Source: Sporosarcina sp.
GTDB taxonomy: Bacteria > Bacillota > Bacilli > Bacillales_A > Planococcaceae
Direction: 5' to 3'
DNA: 64,000 bases
Assembly: GCF_029257255.1 (NCBI RefSeq)
Contig: NZ_JARICI010000036.1
Coordinates: forward strand, 57,405-121,404
Both the position numbers and the translations under genes were made by a program. Positions 25,347 through 35,391 of the stretch are shown here, one piece after another (the first letter of the stretch is position 1; every line of letters begins with the position of its first letter). A model generated the notes under the pieces. That model did no database searches. It was not told where the DNA came from and worked only from the letters and a program-made list of their open reading frames with translations.

Positions 25347-25787
25347 ATGCGATTAACAGTATACTTAGCTGGGGAGATTCACACATCATGGCGGGAAGAA
25401 GTCAAACAACAGGCAGAAAAGATGCAACTGCCAGTCGACTTTGTCGGACCAATGGAGGATCACGACCGGTCTGATAACATTGGAGAAGAAATCCTGGGGG
25501 AACAGCCTGATGCAATCTTTAAAGATGCTGCGGCTTCAAGCTTCAATAACTTACGCACTGAAATACTTATGAAAAAGTCTGACGTCGTCATAGCGCTGTT
25601 TGGAGAGCAGTATAAACAATGGAATACTGCAATGGATGCAAGCGCCGCTGTTGCATACGGTAAACCGCTCATTTTAATACGCCGGGAAAGTCATCATCAT
25701 CCGTTGAAAGAACTATCACGTAAAGCGCATGTCACTGTAGAAACGGTCGATCAGGCTGTACGGGCACTGCAATATATTTTTGAATAA
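25347..25787 (+). CDS. ytoQ: YtoQ-family protein, nucleoside 2-deoxyribosyltransferase-like
   Basis: Protein of 146 residues of the YtoQ family. The opening LTVYLAGEIHTSWREE and the motif KSDVVIALFGEQYKQWNTAMDA near residue 75 resemble nucleoside 2-deoxyribosyltransferases, but activity in this family is not established. Start set at 25347, after AGGAGGG; the longer frame runs back through the repeat tract and lacks a ribosome site. Single gene with its own terminator. Confidence 0.85.
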   Translation: MRLTVYLAGEIHTSWREEVKQQAEKMQLPVDFVGPMEDHDRSDNIGEEILGEQPDAIFKDAAASSFNNLRTEILMKKSDVVIALFGEQYKQWNTAMDASAAVAYGKPLILIRRESHHHPLKELSRKAHVTVETVDQAVRALQYIFE

Positions 25788-25796
25788 ACATTTCAG

Positions 25797-25820
25797 GACA
25801 CAGCCCGCTGTGTCTTTTTT
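25797..25820 (+). terminator. Terminator of ytoQ
   Basis: GACACAGC / GCTGTGTC stem followed by T6. Confidence 0.9.
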
Positions 25821-25976
25821 ATTGGAAGATAGCATAAAGAAAATCGGCCGTCAGGAGAAACTCCCTACTGAACTCCATTCAAATAGTGTAAAAAATAATC
25901 CGTATATTCCATACGCCCTAATCCTGCTTCAGATGATAGAATAGAAGTATAGGAACCATCAGAAAGGGGCAACCGA

Positions 25977-28811
25977 ATGTTGCGAAAAAAAGGTATTCGC
26001 CAGCAATATATAAATATTTTTATCGTATCATTGTTAGTGGCTGTAATTGGCATGGGCAGTATGTATATATATGTGAAAAATTCCTGGACAGAACTTGAAG
26101 AACAGCAGCAGGAGATCTTTAAGAAATCTGAATTAGTTGAACAAATGTCTAACTCTGTTCAAGATTTATTTTTTCGGATTCGAGGATATTATGCTTTTCA
26201 GATAGAAGATGAGCTGAATTCGGCCTACCAGGCAATAAAAGATATTCACACATACTCCAGACAGTATAAATCACTTAATCTCAATGCAGAAGAGCAACGT
26301 ATAGTGGAGGAAATTGATAATTTTCTAGCCACTTATGAAGAAGTTACCTTACCAAAAGCCATTCAATTCGTGCAGGAAAATGACTATGAAGGATTGAGTG
26401 AATTCGCCAAAAGCGGAACCAATCTATCAGTCAACCAATTTATTCAGTTTTCCAGTGAATACTATGGCGATGCAAAAAAAACTCTCCAAGAAAATTATGA
26501 TCAAATAAAAAAACAGACTAATCAATATTTTTTTCTTATCTCGGTATTAGGGTTCACATTTTTATTGATTCCAATTTTTATGGTTTGGAATGTGATGAAC
26601 CGGGTAGTACGCCCCGTCGAAACCATTACACTTGTGGCAGATCAGTATGAAACGGAAGGCAAGATTTTATTCCAGCCAATAGACAGAGAAGATGAAATTG
26701 GTGCTTTATCGCAGGCGCTTCACAAAATGATGCAGCGCATCCAAACAAATGAACAGGAATTACTCGCTCAGAATGAAGAACTGATTTCCCAGCAGGACGA
26801 ACTGTTCAATCGTCAGACAAAGATGGAGTATGCTTTATCGGAAGCACGATTCTCTAAAGTTCGTTTGGAACGCTATAACGGGCTTAGTCACTTGCTGTCA
26901 TTTTCATTGGACAAACAAGAAGTCTGTGATCAAACATCTGAATACCTAAATACCATTTATCAATCAGACCTCAGTTTATTGTGGTTTCCTAAAAGTGATA
27001 CCCATTCATTAAAAGGGATGTCTGAAAATATATTTGAAGAAGTGAAACAAGAGCGGATGGACTATTTCAAACTCCGATTGGAAACGGAATCTTATTTTGT
27101 CATTAAGCGTGAGGCCGATTACGAGAAAGGTGTCGCAGATCATATGACGTTCGTTTATGATTTTGTCACCGGTGCTTATAATTCTGAAAATCAATTAAGC
27201 ATCATTGCTGTTCTCTCCCGAATAGGCAAGCCATTTACTGAAGAAGATCAGACCGACTTATACGGCTTGTTCATGCGAATTGCAACCGCTGTCGACCGAA
27301 TCGAACAGCATGAGCTAATCAGTCATGAGCGGCAATTGAATCAAAATATTTTAGACAATATCAATGAAGGTATCCGTTTCGTTTCCACTAACAGCGATGA
27401 GGATAAATACAACGCTGCACTCTTCGAATTGTTGGGCATGGAACCTGGAACATGGCCGCGGGAGGAATGGACAGAACATTTCCTTCAGCAGATTAATGAG
27501 CCTGAGCAATATAGGACATTTTCAGAAGTAGCACTGAAGAAGGATAATCAGGAGATGAACCATTACACATATATTGTCTCGCTTCCTACAGATCAGTCAC
27601 GCGTTATGAAAGTCTATAGCGTGCCGATACTGATCAACGGAGAAAAGGTAGGAACCATTTTCGTGCATCGGGATATTACACACGAACATGAAGTCGATCA
27701 GATGAAAACTGAATTAGTTTCCACGGTGAGTCACGAGTTGCGCACGCCGCTGTCCAGTATTTTAGGATTCTCTGAACTATTGCTGAATAAAGAGATGGAT
27801 GAAAAGCGCAAGAAACTATATTTAGAAACAATTCAAACCGAAGCCAATCGACTGACTTCTCTTATCAATGACTTTTTAGATATTCAACGAATGGAATCCG
27901 GGCGTCAGACATATGCCGTAGAAGACGTTTCAATAGCCGAACTGGCAGAGCGGACAGTTAGCAGTCTATCCGTACAGACCTCTTCACATGCAATTAAATT
28001 CCAGGATGTCACTTGCACTTCTACTGTGGTCGGGGACAGAGGAAGACTGCTTCAAGTATTTAATAATTTATTAGGCAATGCCATCAAATTCTCTCCAGAC
28101 GGTGGGGACATAAAAGTCACCCTGCTCAATCAGCAAGATAAAGTTGTCGTTTCCATTTCTGATCAAGGGATTGGAATTCCTCAAGAGGATATCAGTCACT
28201 TATTTGAGAAATTCTATCGTTTTGATAATAGTTTCAGCAGGAAGATCGGAGGCACAGGTCTTGGTCTATCCATTTGTAAAGAAATTATTAATAATCATAA
28301 TGGACAAATTTGGATTGACTCGAAAGAAGACGTAGGCACTACTGTATTCTTCTCATTACCGCTTAAACAGCAGTTACCTAATGAACCAGTTAATTCAGAA
28401 AAACCTCTTGTGGTCGTAGTGGAAGATGATGTGAACATCGCTTTGTTATTGGGTGAAGAGCTCGCAAGCAATGGATTTTCTGTTGTACATCATGAAACCG
28501 TGATGACAGCACTTGAATGTATAATAAAAATGCAACCCGCTGCAGTGGTAGTAGATTTAATTCTGCATGAGGGAGAAACAGGCTGGGAATTAATCCGGCA
28601 AATGAAAGAACGGAAAGATACAGAATCGATTCCGATCATTATCTCTTCATCAGTGGAAAAGGAACCTCGGTTAATGGCAGAATTCCAAATCGATCATTAT
28701 TTGACTAAGCCTTATCCGCTGCATAATCTGTCCGCGACGATCCTACAAAATATGCATCGTCTGGACGGCAGAATTTTATATCCTCAAAGTGATCAATCCG
28801 TAAAAAAATAA
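25977..28811 (+). CDS. Hybrid sensor histidine kinase with C-terminal receiver
   Basis: Membrane signal protein of 944 residues. Order: helix 1 (residues 11-32), extracytoplasmic helical sensor of about 150 residues (CHASE3-like), helix 2 (about 183-204), HAMP, coiled coil (NEQELLAQNEELISQQDEL), GAF-like region (about 300-450), PAS (about 460-580), HisKA with VSHELRTPLSSILGFSE near 586, HATPase with N, G1 (DQGIGIP) and G2 (GGTGLGLSI) boxes, and a receiver from about 815 with aspartate in AVVVDLI. All catalytic residues are present. Stimulus unknown. Convergent with the HPt-REC-GGDEF-REC gene, a likely phosphorelay partner. Confidence 0.87.
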   Translation: MLRKKGIRQQYINIFIVSLLVAVIGMGSMYIYVKNSWTELEEQQQEIFKKSELVEQMSNSVQDLFFRIRGYYAFQIEDELNSAYQAIKDIHTYSRQYKSLNLNAEEQRIVEEIDNFLATYEEVTLPKAIQFVQENDYEGLSEFAKSGTNLSVNQFIQFSSEYYGDAKKTLQENYDQIKKQTNQYFFLISVLGFTFLLIPIFMVWNVMNRVVRPVETITLVADQYETEGKILFQPIDREDEIGALSQALHKMMQRIQTNEQELLAQNEELISQQDELFNRQTKMEYALSEARFSKVRLERYNGLSHLLSFSLDKQEVCDQTSEYLNTIYQSDLSLLWFPKSDTHSLKGMSENIFEEVKQERMDYFKLRLETESYFVIKREADYEKGVADHMTFVYDFVTGAYNSENQLSIIAVLSRIGKPFTEEDQTDLYGLFMRIATAVDRIEQHELISHERQLNQNILDNINEGIRFVSTNSDEDKYNAALFELLGMEPGTWPREEWTEHFLQQINEPEQYRTFSEVALKKDNQEMNHYTYIVSLPTDQSRVMKVYSVPILINGEKVGTIFVHRDITHEHEVDQMKTELVSTVSHELRTPLSSILGFSELLLNKEMDEKRKKLYLETIQTEANRLTSLINDFLDIQRMESGRQTYAVEDVSIAELAERTVSSLSVQTSSHAIKFQDVTCTSTVVGDRGRLLQVFNNLLGNAIKFSPDGGDIKVTLLNQQDKVVVSISDQGIGIPQEDISHLFEKFYRFDNSFSRKIGGTGLGLSICKEIINNHNGQIWIDSKEDVGTTVFFSLPLKQQLPNEPVNSEKPLVVVVEDDVNIALLLGEELASNGFSVVHHETVMTALECIIKMQPAAVVVDLILHEGETGWELIRQMKERKDTESIPIIISSSVEKEPRLMAEFQIDHYLTKPYPLHNLSATILQNMHRLDGRILYPQSDQSVKK

Positions 28812-28817
28812 AAATAA

Positions 28818-28854
28818 AAAAACGTTCTTTCCAAAGAAATGGAGAGAGCGTTTT
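28818..28854. terminator. Terminator between convergent signalling genes
   Basis: AAAACG..CTTTCC / GGAGAG..CGTTTT imperfect stem flanked by A-rich and T-rich sides; could serve both strands. Confidence 0.6.
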
Positions 28855-28866
28855 CCATTCTGACCG

Positions 28867-29232
28867 TCAGAAAAACGTTTTAAGCAATTCAATTAATTCA
28901 TTGGGGCTAAAAGGTTTTGGCACAAAGTACGTAGCACCTTTTTCCATGGCGGCCTCTTGATCAGCCAGTTGCGCTTTCGCTGTCAGCATGACTACTGGTA
29001 TTTGAAGATTCATAGGTTGGATTTTTTCCAGCACTTCCAGACCTGTCATATGCGGCATCATATAATCAAGGAGGACTACATCGTAGTGATTCTCCTGAAT
29101 TTTCTTCAAACCTTGTAAGCCATCCACAGCTTCTTCCACTATGAAACCTTCAAACTCTAGTGTATCCGTAAGAAGCATGCGTAGTATTTCTTCATCATCT
29201 ACAACTAGTACTTTCCTACCTGTATGTGTCAC
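28867..29232 (-). CDS. Single-domain response regulator (CheY/Spo0F-like receiver)
   Basis: Stand-alone receiver of 121 residues with all phosphorylation residues: acidic pair in KVLVVDDEE, phospho-aspartate in VVLLDYMMP (near residue 57), T/S in VVMLTA, and lysine in VPKPF. It has no output domain, so it probably relays phosphate, as Spo0F does, or acts by protein contact. Start set at a GTG (29232) preceded by AAGGGGGGC; the longer ATG frame overlaps the upstream gene. It follows the HPt-REC-GGDEF-REC gene by 22 bases and is co-transcribed. Confidence 0.8.
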   Translation of the reverse strand: MTHTGRKVLVVDDEEILRMLLTDTLEFEGFIVEEAVDGLQGLKKIQENHYDVVLLDYMMPHMTGLEVLEKIQPMNLQIPVVMLTAKAQLADQEAAMEKGATYFVPKPFSPNELIELLKTFF

Positions 29233-29254
29233 TTCCGAAGCGCCCCCCTTCCTC

Positions 29255-30874
29255 TTATTCTCTCTTATCAAATAAACGATTGGCCAGCTTATCAATACGT
29301 CCAAGTACCTCTGCAGGCTGAAACGGTTTGATGATATAGTCGTCAGCACCTAACCACAGGGCTGCTTTTATATCATTGGCACTCTTTCTGGCCGTCAGCA
29401 TAGATACGGTTACGTTTGTTTTGGCATGATCGCTCTTCAAACTGCTCAATACTTCCAAGCCGTCCATTTTCGGCATAACACCGTCAAGCAGTACAATGAA
29501 GTAGTCATCCGGTGTATACCAGTCATCTTCCAAGAAAGCAGGGCCGTCGGAATAAGTTTTCACTGTAAATTCAATATCCGGTGATTTTAATTCCAGTAAA
29601 GTTTGCTGAAGAATCTGACGGATGAAGGAGTCATCATCTACTATAATCACCATTAATTTTCGTTTCACAGCAAGCTTTCTCTGATCATAGACGACTGTTT
29701 TATTTCTGCCCTCACGTTTAGCTTGATATAAAGCCTGATCTGCAGCAGATACTAATTCTGCTGTATCACCTTCGTACGTTGCGCTTCCAGCTGAAAAGGT
29801 AGCTTGAAACGTTTCCTCTCCCGAAGCGAAAGACATAGCATTAAACTTTGAGCGAATACGTTTTACTGCGTTGACAGTCTCTTCTGCCGGTAAATTTGCA
29901 AATAACAGGGCAAATTCTTCCCCGCCATAGCGGAATACATAGTCGCCCTCTCTTTTTTCTTCCCTAATAATTTCACCGAACTTGCGAAGTACTTCATCTC
30001 CCGCCGGGTGGCCATATAAGTCATTCACTTGTTTGAAATGATCTAGATCTACCATCACTAAAGAGAAAATCTTATCCAATTGATCAGCATTTTTTGCCAG
30101 GTTATTGATTGTTTCATCAAAATATCGGCGATTGCCGACCCCGGTTAGACTGTCTGTAATCATGCTACTGCTAATGGCACGCTGGCGCTGCTGCCGATTG
30201 AATAAATAAGGGAAAAAGATATCCATATCAAAGGGTTTTTCGATAAAATCCATAGCCCCTCTGCGAAAACTCTCAATTTTAAGATCCTTTGTCGCATGTT
30301 CACTGGATATAGCCAATGTCGTATTTTTCTGCCTGGCAGTCTCTGCTATTTGATCTAGAACTTCAAAGCCAGTCATGTCAGGGAGCTTATGATCAATAAT
30401 CACGATGCTCGGTCGCATGGAATAAAATTGCTCAATACCGCGCTTTCCATTCAAGGAAATAATAACCTGTGCACCAAGTTTTTCGAGAAGCTCTTTTAAA
30501 TACGATACAAATTCCAGATCATCATCAATAATTAAAATAAAGGTTTCCTGATCAAGATGGTTAACGTATTGATCCGGCAATTGAAACTCTTCCTTTTTCA
30601 CAGCAATTGAGTCATCAAAATGAAGACGGATGCGATTCTTCAAATTTTCCAATGATGTCACGGGTATTTTCTGATCATTGGAAGAGGATAGGATCTCCAG
30701 CTGAGAAGCACAAAAAAGAGACAACTGTTGTAATCCGATGGTTCCGGATGTTCCTTTGAGTTTATGCAGAAAGTAGTACAGCTCACGCTCAGTTAAGCTG
30801 CCTCTCATTTCCCACTCATCAAAGATATTCTCTGTTCGCTGTGCCAGCATATCCTGGTATTTTTTTTGGCTCAT
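29255..30874 (-). CDS. HPt-REC-GGDEF-REC protein, probable phosphorelay-controlled diguanylate cyclase
   Basis: Cytosolic protein of 539 residues joining phosphorelay and c-di-GMP modules. Order: HPt domain with phospho-histidine in FLHKLKGTSGTIG (H37), receiver 1 (about 103-225; ILIIDDD, IVIIDHKLPDM, IEKPF), GGDEF domain (about 240-395) with intact RYGGEEF and no obvious RxxD inhibitory site, and receiver 2 (about 405-525; VVLLDGVMPKMDG, TARK, IIKPF). It would synthesise c-di-GMP when phosphorylated. Start set at 30874 (MSQKKYQ), which follows GGAGGGG; two longer in-frame ATGs lack this. Partner kinase is probably the gene at 25977. Confidence 0.84.
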   Translation of the reverse strand: MSQKKYQDMLAQRTENIFDEWEMRGSLTERELYYFLHKLKGTSGTIGLQQLSLFCASQLEILSSSNDQKIPVTSLENLKNRIRLHFDDSIAVKKEEFQLPDQYVNHLDQETFILIIDDDLEFVSYLKELLEKLGAQVIISLNGKRGIEQFYSMRPSIVIIDHKLPDMTGFEVLDQIAETARQKNTTLAISSEHATKDLKIESFRRGAMDFIEKPFDMDIFFPYLFNRQQRQRAISSSMITDSLTGVGNRRYFDETINNLAKNADQLDKIFSLVMVDLDHFKQVNDLYGHPAGDEVLRKFGEIIREEKREGDYVFRYGGEEFALLFANLPAEETVNAVKRIRSKFNAMSFASGEETFQATFSAGSATYEGDTAELVSAADQALYQAKREGRNKTVVYDQRKLAVKRKLMVIIVDDDSFIRQILQQTLLELKSPDIEFTVKTYSDGPAFLEDDWYTPDDYFIVLLDGVMPKMDGLEVLSSLKSDHAKTNVTVSMLTARKSANDIKAALWLGADDYIIKPFQPAEVLGRIDKLANRLFDKRE

Positions 30875-31009
30875 TCTATCTATTTCCCCTCCGTTCATAG
30901 GAAGTATTTCCCCAACGGTCTCTACTTCAAGCACTGCTTTATATGATCTTTTATGGAAGAAAGCCGGAAACATTGGTTATCCCCTGTTTCCAGCTGCGAC
31001 CCTATTCGT

Positions 31010-32359
31010 TTACTCTAAGCCCATTTCCTCAGTCACTACTTGTGAAATACGTTCAGCATAGTCTTTGCACAGTTCCTTTGTCGTTGCTTCTACCATGACT
31101 CTGACAAGCGGTTCTGTTCCAGAAGGACGAACTAAGATACGGCCCTGCCCTGCCATTTCTTTTTCCACTTCATTAATGATGCTGACAATACGCAAGTTTT
31201 CCATGACGGCATGTTTATCAGCCACCCGGATATTTACGAGTTTCTGAGGATATTTAGTCATTTCATTGGCCAAATCAGATAGTTTTCTGCCGGTTTGCTG
31301 CATAATGTTCACTAATTGCAATGCAGTGAGCAAGCCGTCGCCTGTTGTATTATAATCCATGAATATAATATGGCCAGATTGTTCGCCGCCCAGATTGTAC
31401 TGACCATTGCGCATTTCTTCTACTACATACCGGTCACCGACAGCTGTTTGGATACTTTTCATGCCAAATTCTTCAAGTGCCTTATAGAAGCCTAAATTAC
31501 TCATCACAGTTGAAACAATGGTGTCTGCTTTCAAACGTCCTTTACTATGTAAGTAACGTCCTACAATAAACATTATTTGATCGCCGTCTACTATATTTCC
31601 TTTTTCATCTACCGCAATGAGACGATCTCCGTCTCCGTCAAAAGCTAAGCCGATATCTGCATTTTTCTCTACCACCAGTGCAGCCAACGTTTCTGGATGT
31701 GTAGAGCCCACACCATCATTAATATTCAAACCGTTTGGCGAAGCACCCATCGTTGTTAAGTCTGCATCTAAATCAGCGAATACATGCGTAGCCAATACAG
31801 AAGTAGCACCATTCGCACAATCAAGCGCTACATGAATTCCATCAAAATCTTCATCCACTATTTGCTTCAGATATTGAATGTATTTCTGTCCGCCTTCGAA
31901 ATACTCTGTAATCGTTCCTACCTGTCCGCCGACAGGGCGTGGTAACTGATCTTCTTTTTCGTTCAGAAGTTTTTCAAATTCTGCTTCCTGATCATCTGTC
32001 AACTTAAATCCGTCTGCGCCAAAAAACTTGATTCCATTGTCTGCCACTGGATTATGAGAAGCGGAAATCATGACGCCTGCCTGTGCATTCATTACTTTAG
32101 TGAGATACGCAACGCCTGGTGTACTAATAACGCCGAGCCTCATAACTTCTGCTCCTACTGACAGGAGTCCTGCGATTAACGCATTTTCAAGCATTTCACC
32201 GGAAATACGTGTGTCTTTACCAACAAGTACTTCTGCTTTTCCTTCAATATCTCTTGTGAATAAATAGCCACCAATTCGTCCTAATTTAAACGCTAATTCA
32301 GGTGTCAGTTCGGTATTTGCAACCCCGCGGACTCCATCTGTACCAAAATACTGTGTCAT
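31010..32359 (-). CDS. glmM: Phosphoglucosamine mutase
   Basis: Converts glucosamine-6-phosphate to glucosamine-1-phosphate for peptidoglycan and wall polymer precursors. The 449-residue protein begins [12 protein letters not shown], has the phosphoserine loop [14 protein letters not shown] near residue 100, the metal-binding [10 protein letters not shown] near residue 241 and the phosphate-binding [12 protein letters not shown] near residue 408. AAAGGAAGA ribosome site. Third gene of the conserved cdaA-cdaR-glmM operon; in B. subtilis GlmM also binds and inhibits CdaA. Confidence 0.96.
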   Translation of the reverse strand: MTQYFGTDGVRGVANTELTPELAFKLGRIGGYLFTRDIEGKAEVLVGKDTRISGEMLENALIAGLLSVGAEVMRLGVISTPGVAYLTKVMNAQAGVMISASHNPVADNGIKFFGADGFKLTDDQEAEFEKLLNEKEDQLPRPVGGQVGTITEYFEGGQKYIQYLKQIVDEDFDGIHVALDCANGATSVLATHVFADLDADLTTMGASPNGLNINDGVGSTHPETLAALVVEKNADIGLAFDGDGDRLIAVDEKGNIVDGDQIMFIVGRYLHSKGRLKADTIVSTVMSNLGFYKALEEFGMKSIQTAVGDRYVVEEMRNGQYNLGGEQSGHIIFMDYNTTGDGLLTALQLVNIMQQTGRKLSDLANEMTKYPQKLVNIRVADKHAVMENLRIVSIINEVEKEMAGQGRILVRPSGTEPLVRVMVEATTKELCKDYAERISQVVTEEMGLE

Positions 32360-32409
32360 TTTAACTTCTTCCTTTCGATCATATCCTCATTGGATTATAT
32401 CTGTTACCG

Positions 32410-33756
32410 TCAGGCCTTTGCTTCTGCAGCCCGTATGTCGAGTGTGGCATTGCGCACTGCCAGCTTCCATGTAATTCCTTTAGGCGCTTCCACCAGTAAG
32501 GAAGCTGCTTGCTGACCTTCCACTTTTACATTCGACGCATCTATATAGACTGAGATATCTGTACGTTTCATTTGTTCAAGTTCTGCTTGTGTGCCTGTCA
32601 CTTGTAAGGAAACATTGCCGTTGGCCGGCTCCGCAATGGACGCTGTAAACGCAGAATCAAGATTGCGGATAGAGATGGGCACATCGCTCATTTGCTGGGT
32701 AACTTTCCCGGCAACTGTAACATTCTCTGCATTACTATCAACTGCCGGCGGAGATCCTTCCTCATCCTCCGGCTTTGCAGCAGATTCATCTGATTTATCT
32801 TGTTCATCAGACTCTGATGGCTCGCCGGCTATTTTCACTTGCACTTTTACTTTATTCGGCGTGACTTTGCTGACATCACTTGGCTTTTTAATCTCCACTT
32901 CCACTTTACCCGACTTACTGACCTTCGATAGATCCACTTCTGCCGGAATCTCTTTCACTGCATCCACCGCACTTTTCGGGCCGTAGACACGAACTGACTG
33001 CTCTTCCAGCGTCACACTTTCGACGGTCAGGTCACCGGCAGGCTTTCCTTTACGAATTAGCTTCAGTGGGATATCGCGGCTGTATTCCTGTACGTCCACC
33101 TTCACCGTTACTTCTACCGGTTCAACTGAGACAGACAGTTTATTTAAATCACGGTCAAGCACACGTACACGCGCTTTTTGCTCAAATGATTTGTCAATTT
33201 TATTTTCTCCTGTTACCGAAACTTTTACGAAGCTGATAGAATCAACAATACTCTTCGCTCCAGTGACATTTATGAAACCAGGCTGCACGTCCATAGCTTT
33301 CACTTCATAACCTTCCGCCAGCAACCTCGTGTTCATTTCAGGATCTATGCGGAATGATTGAGTGACCTTTTCTTCGATATTGACCTGAACGGTTGGCGGT
33401 TCAATTCGGACATCCAGTTTATCGGAAAGATTTTCTGGCTGGATCCGTACCGTATGTTCACCTAATGTTAAATCCTTCAAATCTAATTTCAGCGTAAAGT
33501 CTTTCAGCACCTTCGTTGTCTGCACAATATTGGCAGGACCTTCAATCGTCATATTGACCATATCAGGAACGCCTGTTACGACCAGATTGTCTGTATCGTA
33601 GTACACCTCTACGGGCACATCCTGAATTAGTGCGAATACATCATTGGCAGTATTGCGGTTCGATTGATCTTCGGCTCTCACTGAGAAAAACAGCGTAACC
33701 GCCAAGAACAGAGCAATCACACGGAGAAACCATGGGCTGTCTATAAATTTATCCAT
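32410..33756 (-). CDS. cdaR: CdaA regulatory protein CdaR (YbbR-domain)
   Basis: Membrane-anchored regulator of the c-di-AMP cyclase CdaA. The 448 residues have one N-terminal helix (about 9-26, WFLRVIALFLAVTLFF) and an extracytoplasmic part with four YbbR-type beta repeats (for example VPVEVYYDTDNLVVTGVPDMV near residue 45), plus an acidic low-complexity insert (SESDEQDKSDESAAKPEDEE). Start chosen at 33756 (MDKFIDSPWF) after GGGGAAGAG; it overlaps the cdaA stop by eight bases, indicating coupling. The longer frame runs into cdaA. Confidence 0.93.
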   Translation of the reverse strand: MDKFIDSPWFLRVIALFLAVTLFFSVRAEDQSNRNTANDVFALIQDVPVEVYYDTDNLVVTGVPDMVNMTIEGPANIVQTTKVLKDFTLKLDLKDLTLGEHTVRIQPENLSDKLDVRIEPPTVQVNIEEKVTQSFRIDPEMNTRLLAEGYEVKAMDVQPGFINVTGAKSIVDSISFVKVSVTGENKIDKSFEQKARVRVLDRDLNKLSVSVEPVEVTVKVDVQEYSRDIPLKLIRKGKPAGDLTVESVTLEEQSVRVYGPKSAVDAVKEIPAEVDLSKVSKSGKVEVEIKKPSDVSKVTPNKVKVQVKIAGEPSESDEQDKSDESAAKPEDEEGSPPAVDSNAENVTVAGKVTQQMSDVPISIRNLDSAFTASIAEPANGNVSLQVTGTQAELEQMKRTDISVYIDASNVKVEGQQAASLLVEAPKGITWKLAVRNATLDIRAAEAKA

Positions 33757-34585
33757 TTTTTCTCTTCCCCCACTTCCATAGAGAAGTATCCGCTTGTCCG
33801 GTTTCGCTGCCAAACCATGAAATCCTCAATAACTTTTCAAATTCATCCATATCTAAATGACGGTTGATATCCCCGTCCACCGTTAAGCTGACGGCACCTG
33901 TTTCCTCAGACACAATAACCGTTACAGCATCTGTCACTTCACTGATGCCAAGTGCTGCCCGGTGACGCGTTCCAAGTTCCTTAGAAATGAATGGACTTTC
34001 GGACAACGGCAAGTAGCAGGCTGCAGCGGCAATACGGTTCTTGGTTACAATGACTGCTCCATCATGCAGTGGTGTGTTAGGAATGAAAATATTGATCAGC
34101 AATTCGGATGAAATATGCGAATTCATCGGGATACCCGTTTCGATATATTCGCTTAAACCCGTTTCTTTTTCAATTGTAATTAAAGCACCGATTCGGCGTT
34201 TCGCCATATAACTCACCGATTTGCTAAACGCACTTACTAAACGGTCGCGCTCTTCCTCCTCCTGCATCGCAGTGCGTGCAAACAGGCGGCCTCTTCCTAA
34301 TTGTTCAAGTGCCCGGCGCAGTTCCGGCTGGAATATGATAATCGCAGCTAAGAAACCCCATCGAAGAACTTCTTCCATTATCCACTGAAGCGTATTTAAG
34401 CCCAACCATTCCGTTACATAACGTCCGATCAGGATGACAAAAATCCCTTTCAGTAATTGGACAGCTTTTGTTCCTTTAATAATGGTAATTAATTTATATA
34501 GTACAAACCAAACTAGAAGCACATCCACAATGTTTTTCAAAATTTCCATTGGTGCTAATGTTGTTACCTGCTCCAAAACCGGCAT
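33749..34585 (-). CDS. cdaA: Diadenylate cyclase CdaA (c-di-AMP synthase)
   Basis: Makes cyclic di-AMP, an essential messenger for potassium and wall homeostasis. The 278-residue protein has three N-terminal membrane helices and a DAC domain with both catalytic motifs: DGA in PLHDGAVIV near residue 172 and RHR in GTRHRAALG near residue 205. GGTAGGGGAAG ribosome site. Opens the cdaA-cdaR-glmM operon, just downstream of sigW-rsiW as in B. subtilis. Confidence 0.96.
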   Translation of the reverse strand: MPVLEQVTTLAPMEILKNIVDVLLVWFVLYKLITIIKGTKAVQLLKGIFVILIGRYVTEWLGLNTLQWIMEEVLRWGFLAAIIIFQPELRRALEQLGRGRLFARTAMQEEEERDRLVSAFSKSVSYMAKRRIGALITIEKETGLSEYIETGIPMNSHISSELLINIFIPNTPLHDGAVIVTKNRIAAAACYLPLSESPFISKELGTRHRAALGISEVTDAVTVIVSEETGAVSLTVDGDINRHLDMDEFEKLLRISWFGSETGQADTSLWKWGKRKNG

Positions 34586-34690
34586 GTGCTTCCCCTACCT
34601 TTTACAAAAGTTCTTATTCATACAGTATAGCATATTTTCCAGATGACATGCCTACATAAAGGGGGTACTTCTATTTCTTGGACGACAAAA

Positions 34691-34724
34691 AAGTGATGCG
34701 GGAAACTCTATGCCCGCATCACTT
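34691..34724 (-). terminator. Terminator of sigW-rsiW
   Basis: Perfect 12-base stem AAGTGATGCGGG / CCCGCATCACTT followed by T6 on the minus strand. Confidence 0.92.
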
Positions 34725-34743
34725 CATAAATGTTCAACTATCC

Positions 34744-35379
34744 CTATTCTGTTTGCTCTTTATCCCCTTTTGAAGAAGGAATCACATCTTTTGCAACAGA
34801 CTTTATTTTGTACCAGAGCCAATCAAACACTTCATTGATTTCTTCACTGGAACCGGTAATGACAGCGGTGGAAGCCATATATTTCGAACCGCGTATCACG
34901 GTTACATCACCGTCAACTTCTCCTTCAATACGCAAATCACCGTTCTTCACAACAAGATCGCCTTTGACGATTTCACCAGCGGGCACTACAACCGTTTCAC
35001 CCTCCACTACCACATTCGGCTGTTTGGTAAATGAAAATTGCTGTTCATTTTCAAAACTAGAGAAAAATGAAGCGCTCATAAGAATGAGAAACAGTGCCGC
35101 AGCAGCCATGATCGGATGCTGTCGAAGCCATCTCTTCGGCCCCGTTTTTACATTTTGCTGAGGCAATCTGGCTGTTACTCCACTTACAAAGCCTGTAGGT
35201 GCCTGGACAGTTTCCACATTGCCAAATAAGTTCACCGTCTGTTCCAACTCTTCCATCATAGTTCGGCATTCTTCACATGTGCTAATGTGTTCTGTTAAGA
35301 TTTTTTCTTCTTCTTTTGTAATTTCACCATCTAACAACGCATGCATATAATGGACAACATGTTTAGGACATTTTTCCAT
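34744..35379 (-). CDS. rsiW: Anti-sigma-W factor RsiW
   Basis: Single-pass membrane anti-sigma factor that binds SigW. The 211 residues carry the zinc anti-sigma (ZAS) motif HISTCEEC near residue 31, a membrane helix near residues 90-105 (MAAAALFLILMSASFF), and an extracytoplasmic bactofilin-like beta segment (VVPAGEIVKGDLVVKNGDLRIEGEV). In B. subtilis, cleavage by PrsW and RasP releases SigW upon envelope stress. Follows sigW by 12 bases. Confidence 0.93.
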   Translation of the reverse strand: MEKCPKHVVHYMHALLDGEITKEEEKILTEHISTCEECRTMMEELEQTVNLFGNVETVQAPTGFVSGVTARLPQQNVKTGPKRWLRQHPIMAAAALFLILMSASFFSSFENEQQFSFTKQPNVVVEGETVVVPAGEIVKGDLVVKNGDLRIEGEVDGDVTVIRGSKYMASTAVITGSSEEINEVFDWLWYKIKSVAKDVIPSSKGDKEQTE

Positions 35380-35391
35380 GAATCCAACCTC

